Assembly: GCA_036342255.1 (NCBI GenBank)
Contig: JAZAUS010000024.1
Span: 1 to 11,267, forward strand
Length of the DNA stretch: 11,267 nt
Reading direction: 5' to 3'
Source: RUG11198 sp036342255
GTDB lineage: Bacteria; Bacillota_I; Bacilli_A; RF39; UBA660
Made by a program: the position numbers and the translations under genes. Positions 6,362-11,267 of this stretch are shown in pieces. Position 1 is the first letter of the stretch. Each line of letters opens with the position of its first letter. The notes beneath the pieces were generated by a model. The model saw nothing but the letters and a program-made list of their open reading frames with translations. It ran no database searches and was not told the origin of the DNA.

Positions 6362-7390
6362 TTATTTATTCTCTTTTAAAATATCAATTAACATTAAACA
6401 AGCAAATTTAACATACTTAAATTGTTTTGATGAACATTGTCCGTACTTTATACAATTTTGTAATATACTTGTCACTTCAGTATCAGACCTATTTATTCCT
6501 AACATATTTTTATATTCATCATATTTAGAATAATCTCCTAATGGAATAATATGTTTTTCTATTAGTTTTTTAATAAAGGTATTTACAATTACTTTGGCTT
6601 TAGCAGGTTCTAAAAACTCAAATTCTGAATATGCTTTTTCGTAATAATTTTCCCAATTAACAATTATATGTTGTTTATTTCGCATATTCCAAATAAACTT
6701 ATTTATTAATTCACTTGCTTTTTCTGTTGGTATTTCCGCATCACAATAATCTTGTCTTAAAGTATCTAATTCTTCATCACTATAATTATTTTCATCAAAA
6801 TCCCAATTTGAAACTCCACCAAAAAATCTACCTACAATTCTATTATTTTCATAATCAAATTTTATATCCGTTGCATAATTAAATACTTCATATTCTTGTA
6901 AATTATCTTCAACATTATGCATAATATCTGATATATCTAAAGAAGTAACAGTAGATTTCATAAGTTCTAATTCTTCTTCTTTATCTAGTAAAAAATTCAG
7001 TATGTCATTTGGTTTTGCGTTTTCAATAAAAGAAGAAGAACGACCATAATAATATCCACCATTATAATATACATTAATGGTTATTTCATATTCTGGGAAT
7101 TGTTCATCAAAAAATGATTCAAATTCATTAATTATACTTTGCTTAAATTTTGTAGTATCATTAATTTTTAAATATGTAATATCATTTATTTTTACAGACA
7201 TTCCTAACATTCTACGATAATTTAGTCCGTAGTTTGTAAACTCAATATCATCTAATATTTCTTCTATGTTATATTTATCTGCAATTCGTTTTAAAACATT
7301 AAAAATATCATTTTTATCTATATTCTCAAAAATACCTAATTTTGTATCAGCAATTATCCTAATAAAACAAGCTATGCCATTATAATTCAT
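6362..7390 (-). CDS. Acidic protein of unknown function
   Basis: I do not recognise this 342-residue protein. It has no membrane segment or signal peptide and is rich in Asp, Glu, Asn and Tyr. Notable stretches are a Gly/Tyr-rich turn (YYNGGYYYGRSSSF, 108-121), a second glycine-aromatic patch (GRFFGGVSNWDFD, 187-199) and a helical-looking C-terminus with scattered cysteines. The start is well supported by AAAAAAGGGAG before ATG 7390. The gene lies between a 24-codon microprotein and the anchored HNH gene, with 9 bases to the latter, so it is in the same operon. No catalytic motif is evident. Confidence 0.8.
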   Translation of the reverse strand: MNYNGIACFIRIIADTKLGIFENIDKNDIFNVLKRIADKYNIEEILDDIEFTNYGLNYRRMLGMSVKINDITYLKINDTTKFKQSIINEFESFFDEQFPEYEITINVYYNGGYYYGRSSSFIENAKPNDILNFLLDKEEELELMKSTVTSLDISDIMHNVEDNLQEYEVFNYATDIKFDYENNRIVGRFFGGVSNWDFDENNYSDEELDTLRQDYCDAEIPTEKASELINKFIWNMRNKQHIIVNWENYYEKAYSEFEFLEPAKAKVIVNTFIKKLIEKHIIPLGDYSKYDEYKNMLGINRSDTEVTSILQNCIKYGQCSSKQFKYVKFACLMLIDILKENK

Positions 7391-7407
7391 AATAAAAACT
7401 CCCTTTT

Positions 7408-7482
7408 TTATAATTTAAGATATATGACTAAATTCTGTGCATCTTCTGCTATTTCTTTTGCTTTTTCAATATCTATAATCAT
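7408..7482 (-). CDS. 24-residue microprotein overlapping the C5-methyltransferase stop
   Basis: ATG 7482-7480 overlaps the TGA stop (7481-7479) of the C5-methyltransferase as ATGA. AAGGAG lies 8 bases upstream inside the last codons of that gene, and TAA is at 7410-7408. The product starts MIIDIEKAKEIAEDAQ and ends NLVIYLKL, a pattern that would form one amphipathic helix with a hydrophobic tail. The next gene has its own strong RBS starting 4 bases after this stop. The RBS and translational-coupling geometry are as good as those of the large genes, so I regard it as probably translated. It might instead serve to couple translation. Its function is unknown. Confidence 0.6.
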   Translation of the reverse strand: MIIDIEKAKEIAEDAQNLVIYLKL

Positions 7483-8603
7483 TTGTTTTTCTCCTTTATC
7501 ATATCATTCCAAGAAACACAATCTTTTATATTAAGTTGTGAGAATATTGCAGATAATATACAAACCACAATAGAATTGCCTGCTTTTTTATATAACTGTG
7601 TTTCACTTAATACTTCTTTTGCTTTTTCAAAATCTTCATCTGTAAAATCCATCAATCTCCAACTTTCTTTTGGAGTTAATCTTCTTATGTCACCATTAAC
7701 ATTTAATACTTTAAATATTTCTAAAGGAGTATTATGTTGTATAGTAGGGCATAAGAAACCATTACTCAATACTCTACCATTTCTTGTTAAACTTGTAGGA
7801 TATGCTAAATCAGTAACACCACCAATATAACATTCTATATATCCTTTTATTGTTTCTTGTTTAATACCTACCATAGTGTCATTTATAGGTATTACTAATT
7901 CTCTTGCTTTTTTAAGATTTTCTTCATTAGGCTCTATATCTTCTAAATAATCACATACTGTTTTCTTTAAAGGTATTGGTTTTGGAAATTCATATGAATA
8001 ATCTCCTAATATAGACACCATAAAGGTTCTATTTCTATTTTGTGGTACATTAAAGTTTTTAGCATTTAAGTCCTCAACATAGTTTTTATATCCCAAACTT
8101 TCTAAAAATGAAGTCCATTCATTAAAAGCGTTCAGATTATTTTTACCGTGTACTTGTGTAACATTTTCCATCAATAAGATTTGTGGTAAATTATCAACTT
8201 CTTTTAAGATACGCTCAACTTCCCATAATAATCCAGACCTTGTATTACTATTTTTAGCCATACCTTTTTGTTTACCACTTAATGTCAAATCTACACAAGG
8301 GAAAGAATAAGTCATTATATAAGTATATTCATCTGTATCCACAATCTCTAAATCAGCACCGTTTACCTTTTTAATGTTTATTGGTGAAAAATTGGTATTA
8401 TGAATAGAATTATATGCAATAACAGCGTGTTTATCAAAATCAATACTCTTATAATGTTCAAATGGTACATTTAATCTCTTTAATGCCATAGCTTGACTAC
8501 CAACACCAGAGAATAATTCAATTAATCTTATTTTATTGTTTATTTCAATACGTGGTGGTTTATCTAACACACCATTTGATACTTTCATATCTAAAAGTGA
8601 CAT
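7479..8603 (-). CDS. DNA (cytosine-5) methyltransferase
   Basis: A 374-residue enzyme with the conserved C5 motifs in order: I, IRLIELFSGVGSQAMAL (25-41), the SAM site; IV, SFPCVDLTLSGKQKGM (100-115) with catalytic C103; VI, MENV (145-148) with E146; VIII, QNRNRTFMV (188-196); IX, RRLTPKESWRLMDF near the C-terminus; and X, LYKKAGNSIVV. The target-recognition domain should lie between VIII and IX (about 200-310). It transfers methyl from SAM to C5 of cytosine at an unknown site. AAAGGAG lies 6 bases before ATG 8603. It is the first gene after a terminator and so probably heads its operon. No restriction partner follows directly. All motifs look intact, so an active solitary methyltransferase is likely. 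Confidence 0.95.
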   Translation of the reverse strand: MSLLDMKVSNGVLDKPPRIEINNKIRLIELFSGVGSQAMALKRLNVPFEHYKSIDFDKHAVIAYNSIHNTNFSPINIKKVNGADLEIVDTDEYTYIMTYSFPCVDLTLSGKQKGMAKNSNTRSGLLWEVERILKEVDNLPQILLMENVTQVHGKNNLNAFNEWTSFLESLGYKNYVEDLNAKNFNVPQNRNRTFMVSILGDYSYEFPKPIPLKKTVCDYLEDIEPNEENLKKARELVIPINDTMVGIKQETIKGYIECYIGGVTDLAYPTSLTRNGRVLSNGFLCPTIQHNTPLEIFKVLNVNGDIRRLTPKESWRLMDFTDEDFEKAKEVLSETQLYKKAGNSIVVCILSAIFSQLNIKDCVSWNDMIKEKNK

Positions 8604-8632
8604 ATGTTACTCCTTTAGCAATATTATTAAAA

Positions 8633-8662
8633 AGTATGATTTGTTTCATCTTGTAAAATCAA
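8633..8662 (-). promoter_or_regulatory. Weak candidate promoter for the C5-methyltransferase operon
   Basis: After the terminator at 8688-8716 a promoter is expected before 8603. The best minus-strand candidate is TTGATT (8662-8657), an 18-base spacer and CATACT (8638-8633), each matching four of six consensus bases. Position favours it more than sequence does. Read-through from the upstream unit is the alternative. Confidence 0.25.
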
Positions 8663-8687
8663 TAAAATCCTTTCTATCATAAACCAC

Positions 8688-8716
8688 AAAAAGAGATTGT
8701 GTATTATACAATCTCT
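8688..8716 (-). terminator. Rho-independent terminator overlapping the hydrolase stop codon
   Basis: A perfect 9-base stem, AGAGATTGT on one side (8716-8708 on the minus strand) and ACAATCTCT (8700-8692) on the other, encloses a 7-base loop. Five T (8692-8688) end the minus-strand copy. The stem begins inside the TAG stop of the isochorismatase-like gene. It separates the right unit from the methyltransferase operon. Confidence 0.88.
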
Positions 8717-9179
8717 ATTCCTTTATGGATATACTATTTCTACCAAAATTACGACAAATAATATCATAAGCAGATTTTGATAATTCGTCACCACCTGAAG
8801 AATAAATATAATTTTTTAGGATGGTGAAATCAATTTCATAATCCCATAATTGAAAACAAGTTGCTAATATACAAGCATCTGTGTCACAACCTATTATATC
8901 TACAGAATTATCTTTTAAGAGTTTTAGATTATTTCTTACATTTAATCCATAACCTCTTTTACCTAATAAAATATCGGGCTTAAACTCCAATTCTTCTCTT
9001 TTCATACAATCTGTAAAATTAAGTCTATCAGTATAAAAAGAGTTCTTATGATTTATAAATCTTGTGGCGATTATCTTATCATACTTATTTTTATTATTGT
9101 TTATATATTCAATTATTTTAGAATAATATGGTTCAACCTTAAATGTTGGTTGAACATCAATTACTAATAATATTTTCAA
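8715..9179 (-). CDS. Isochorismatase/nicotinamidase-fold cysteine hydrolase
   Basis: A 154-residue protein that starts with TTG (9179-9177). The family motif KILLVIDVQ begins at residue 2, so no longer start is needed, and AGGAGAAG lies upstream. The expected D-K-C triad is visible: D8 in VIDVQ, K74 in LGKRGYG, and C103 in GCDTDACILATC, which also carries the usual Thr-Asp turn before the nucleophile. Relatives hydrolyse nicotinamide, isochorismate, ureidoacrylate or similar amides and esters. At 154 residues it is shorter than most (about 180-210), and the metal-site histidines of classical nicotinamidases are not obvious, so the substrate is open. A role in nucleotide or NAD metabolism during infection is possible but unproven. 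It ends the right-hand unit. Confidence 0.88.
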   Translation of the reverse strand: MKILLVIDVQPTFKVEPYYSKIIEYINNNKNKYDKIIATRFINHKNSFYTDRLNFTDCMKREELEFKPDILLGKRGYGLNVRNNLKLLKDNSVDIIGCDTDACILATCFQLWDYEIDFTILKNYIYSSGGDELSKSAYDIICRNFGRNSISIKE

Positions 9180-9185
9180 ATATTT

Positions 9186-9193
9186 CTTCTCCT
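9186..9193 (-). promoter_or_regulatory. Ribosome binding site supporting the TTG start at 9179
   Basis: Minus-strand AGGAGAAG; GGAG is 9 bases from TTG. It overlaps the TAG stop of the preceding 72-codon gene, implying coupled translation. No ATG lies nearby in frame. Confidence 0.6.
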
Positions 9194-9410
9194 AATTTAT
9201 AATTTCACAAAGAACTTCATTCCCACAAACTGTTTGACGATTTATGGAATTACCATTAATGTCCTCTAATATTATACAATTCGTTGGTCGTTCTTGCAAC
9301 GGATAATTATTAAAATACTCTGATGTATCTGAGAGTTTCATAACAATTGTTCCATAATCAATTGCCCTAAATTTACTACCAATTGGAATATCCTTAAAAA
9401 ACTCTGCCAT
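9192..9410 (-). CDS. Small beta-rich protein of unknown function
   Basis: This protein has 72 residues and begins MAEFFKDIPIGSKFRAIDYG. The F-x-D-I-P-I-G-S-x-F opening, a central Thr-Asn-Cys (44-45 region) and a C-terminal Gly-Asn-Glu-Val-Leu look like a small beta-barrel domain seen in short proteins of many phages, but I cannot name a family. It has two cysteines and no membrane segment. AGAAAGGAAAT precedes the ATG. Its stop overlaps the RBS of the hydrolase gene, so the two are in one operon and probably co-translated. Confidence 0.8.
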   Translation of the reverse strand: MAEFFKDIPIGSKFRAIDYGTIVMKLSDTSEYFNNYPLQERPTNCIILEDINGNSINRQTVCGNEVLCEIIN

Positions 9411-9442
9411 ATAATTTCCTTTCTAATTCCATTTTATCTTAC

Positions 9443-10066
9443 TTATTCTGTCTCCCATTCTGCTAAACCACTAATATACTTACGACTTGCAACATAATCT
9501 GCATTATGAACAAGTCTCTCAAAATCAGTTCTTGGCTTACTCATATTTGTCTTACCATCTCTTGATACACACCACTTACCCATATGTGTATAAATAGCAC
9601 CACAAATCATTTCAATCTTGAGTTCATCAATATTTGCCTTTGTAAGTGCCTTTCTCACAAAATCTCTTGCAAGAATAGGATGCTCAAAAACAGTATGCTC
9701 TGAATAATTTCCATTTTCATCTACAAGACCACTCTTAAGACAATCGTGGAACAAACAAGCAACTCTTGTAATATCTCTATTAACAGAATTATCTCTAATA
9801 AACATTTCATTAGTTACAAAATCGCAACCAACAGTACAAACCATAATACTATGTCTAACAAGACCACCATCACCCAAATCACACTCTGGATGGTACTTTC
9901 CAGATGAACTAGCAGGTACTACCCAAAAATAGTCTGGTACAACAAACTCCTTATCATCTGTATCACCCATCATAGTAAGACAAACATTTCTTAACTGTTC
10001 ATCTTCTATCTTCATAATCTGCTTTCTAAACTCATTTTTCGACTCTTCAACTGACCAATTTAACAT
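9443..10066 (-). CDS. HD-domain metal-dependent phosphohydrolase
   Basis: A 207-residue protein. HD-type metal ligands can be placed at H72 (GGLVRHS), H107-D108 (LFHDCLKSG), a helper H129 (FEHP), H161 (YTHMGKW) and D190 (HNADYVASRKYI). The SSGKYHP...GLVRH lead-in recurs in phage and bacterial HD proteins. HD enzymes hydrolyse phosphate bonds in nucleotides, cyclic nucleotides or RNA; the substrate cannot be read from the sequence. AAAAGGAG precedes ATG 10066. Codon use differs from the neighbours: 12 of 13 lysines are AAG, and CTT, CTC and GCA are frequent, whereas adjacent genes favour AAA and TTA. This suggests a separate origin or selection for high expression. A role in nucleotide turnover, or in removing cyclic-nucleotide defence signals, is speculation. 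Confidence 0.9.
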   Translation of the reverse strand: MLNWSVEESKNEFRKQIMKIEDEQLRNVCLTMMGDTDDKEFVVPDYFWVVPASSSGKYHPECDLGDGGLVRHSIMVCTVGCDFVTNEMFIRDNSVNRDITRVACLFHDCLKSGLVDENGNYSEHTVFEHPILARDFVRKALTKANIDELKIEMICGAIYTHMGKWCVSRDGKTNMSKPRTDFERLVHNADYVASRKYISGLAEWETE

Positions 10067-10096
10067 ATCAAATACTCCTTTTCTTTTAATAATTTA

Positions 10097-10145
10097 TTTA
10101 TCACACATATATGTTTATCATACCTTAAATAATAGAAAAATTAAA
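10097..10145 (-). promoter_or_regulatory. Intergenic region with TGATAAA direct repeat and weak promoter-like boxes
   Basis: Between the AcrVA2-like and HD genes, minus-strand TGATAAA occurs at 10120-10114 and again at 10103-10097, offset 17 bases, with the palindrome CATATATG between them. TATGAT (10122-10117) could be a -10, but its best -35 at 17 bases is only TTTAAT. A regulated internal promoter for the HD gene is possible. The evidence is weak in such AT-rich DNA. Confidence 0.25.
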
Positions 10146-10153
10146 TAGATTTT

Positions 10154-11266
10154 TTATTCATTTTTGATTTTATGTATAATAACATTCTTTGGTTCACTAT
10201 TACCCACAAATACTGGTTCTATCCATTTTACTCGTAATTCCGTTCTACCCTTACCAACCCAATATTTATGCCAATGAGCAGCCCTAAAATGTGGTGTAGG
10301 CGATTTTCTTTTAGTAGTATCATCATTATTATCTTTATTATCATTTTCATAGTCTTTTTTGATAATTTCTATCTGTTTTCTAAAAGCATTACCATATCTA
10401 ACACCAACATCATCAATTTTAACTTCTGACCACTTATTTTTAACATTAGCACCCTTTTTAACTGGTTTATAAGTATTTTTTGTCAAATCACTTTCTGTTA
10501 TCTGTGGTTCTTCAATAGAAAGATATGCTATCATTTGTAAAGCAAACAAACTAATATCTTTTCTACTAACATTATTTGTTTCAACTGGGTTTTCTTTTGA
10601 TTTATAGAATAAGTGATTATATTGTAAACCTTGTATCATAGTGAAATCTGGGAACTCAAAGTTATTATAATCCATTATAATAATATCCCTATCATCATAT
10701 ATACCACCAAGATAAAAACTAAATAATAAGCCTTGTTTTGTTAATATAAACACATTAAAAAAGACTTGTATATCTGTGGAATGGATATATACAAATATTC
10801 CGTCCACATCACCAAAATCACAATCCATTGTATCAATATAAAATAATTTACAAGGCAAATGATTTATCATAGACCTTGAAATCTCTAATTTAGAAGTATT
10901 CATTAGAACAGAAGCAAAATCTTTATCTGGCTTATATACTTGTTTAGATTTACTCCATTCTTCAAGAATAACGGGTAATATTATACCATCTTTAATCTCT
11001 GCGTGAACATTGATTTCCCCATTATCTATTTGTTCTTTATAAGAACCATATAGACCAGCTATTAATTGAAATAGAGCTGTATTTATATCACGATACTTAT
11101 GTGTTGATTGTCTATTTAAGTATTCTTGTGACAACATAAAGTCTAACAACTCTTGAGCTGTTAATTTCTCTATATTTTTACAACCAAAATTAAGTAAGTT
11201 TATTTTAATCTTTTTAAAACCCAATTGCATCTGGTTCATATATTTAAGTGGTGGATAATCAACCAT
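10154..11266 (-). CDS. AcrVA2-like protein (anti-Cas12a family relative), start uncertain
   Basis: The visible protein has 370 residues. Its C-terminus carries PHFRAAHWHKYWVGKGR (325-341) followed by ELRVKWIEPVFVG, closely resembling the conserved tail I recall from AcrVA2-family proteins. AcrVA2 blocks type V-A CRISPR by lowering Cas12a expression, through destruction of its mRNA during translation. The N-terminal 200 residues are not recognised by eye; a low-complexity Asp/Asn/Lys stretch (about 304-320) precedes the conserved tail. The ATG is one base from the window edge and the frame may continue beyond, so the start and RBS cannot be judged. AcrVA2 itself is about 320 residues. AcrVA2-like tails are widespread in elements whose hosts lack Cas12a, so anti-CRISPR activity here is inferred, not shown. 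It heads the right-hand unit. Confidence 0.75.
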   Translation of the reverse strand: MVDYPPLKYMNQMQLGFKKIKINLLNFGCKNIEKLTAQELLDFMLSQEYLNRQSTHKYRDINTALFQLIAGLYGSYKEQIDNGEINVHAEIKDGIILPVILEEWSKSKQVYKPDKDFASVLMNTSKLEISRSMINHLPCKLFYIDTMDCDFGDVDGIFVYIHSTDIQVFFNVFILTKQGLLFSFYLGGIYDDRDIIIMDYNNFEFPDFTMIQGLQYNHLFYKSKENPVETNNVSRKDISLFALQMIAYLSIEEPQITESDLTKNTYKPVKKGANVKNKWSEVKIDDVGVRYGNAFRKQIEIIKKDYENDNKDNNDDTTKRKSPTPHFRAAHWHKYWVGKGRTELRVKWIEPVFVGNSEPKNVIIHKIKNE

Positions 11267-11267
11267 A

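Noticed and set aside
7483..7830. 115-codon plus-strand frame
   Set aside because: It is antisense to the C5-methyltransferase C-terminus including motifs IX and X, and shows no family signature.
8600..8654. Possible short leader peptides ahead of the C5-methyltransferase
   Set aside because: Several ATG or TTG frames of 11-29 codons exist after the terminator, but none has a well-spaced RBS with a convincing start.
10123..10153. Terminator after the AcrVA2-like gene
   Set aside because: The only inverted repeat there is made of A/T bases (AAAAAT/ATTTTT-like) with no G-C core, too weak to call.
1..11267. CRISPR array, tRNA, insertion sequence or attachment site
   Set aside because: No regularly spaced repeats, cloverleaf sequences, transposase motifs or terminal inverted repeats were seen on either strand.

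Overview
The window is AT-rich and densely coded, and every supported gene lies on the minus strand. Genes are separated by 2-90 bases or overlap, and most have strong AAGGAG-type ribosome binding sites. TAA, TAG and TGA all serve as stops and tryptophan is TGG, so the genetic code looks standard. These traits, together with many tiny or unrecognised genes, four DNA methyltransferases and no housekeeping genes, suggest the early or accessory region of a bacteriophage, prophage or other mobile element of a low-GC Gram-positive host (Clostridia-like). There are no capsid, tail, terminase, integrase, rRNA, tRNA or CRISPR features, so host and element type remain inferences.

Reading in the direction of transcription (right to left) there are three units. 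Unit 1 (11266 to about 8688) holds a protein with an AcrVA2-like (anti-Cas12a family) C-terminal motif, an HD-domain phosphohydrolase with distinct codon use, a 72-residue unknown protein and an isochorismatase/nicotinamidase-fold hydrolase that starts with TTG. It ends at a clear hairpin terminator that overlaps the last stop codon. Unit 2 (8603 to about 2171) holds a C5-cytosine methyltransferase, a 24-residue microprotein joined to it by an ATGA overlap, an unknown acidic protein, an HNH nuclease with an N-terminal membrane anchor, a four-pass membrane protein with a possible TPM-like C-terminal domain, and two beta-class amino-methyltransferases only 2 bases apart (TSPPY type, then DPPY type). 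It ends at a second hairpin terminator.

Unit 3 starts at a good sigma70-type promoter (TTGTGT, 17 bases, TATAAT at 2169-2141). It holds an acidic protein whose start moves to 2092 on RBS evidence, a three-pass membrane protein, a RimJ/RimL-like acetyltransferase, a 56-residue XRE-type HTH protein, and a fourth methyltransferase that runs off the left edge.

Taken together, the window looks like a counter-defence cassette. Its methyltransferases cover m5C, probable m4C and probable m6A chemistry with no obvious cognate restriction enzyme, and a possible anti-CRISPR relative lies nearby. The most unusual part is unit 2, where two or three methyltransferases share an operon with a membrane-tethered HNH nuclease and a large membrane protein. 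This could be a membrane-localised restriction or superinfection-exclusion system, but that is a hypothesis only.
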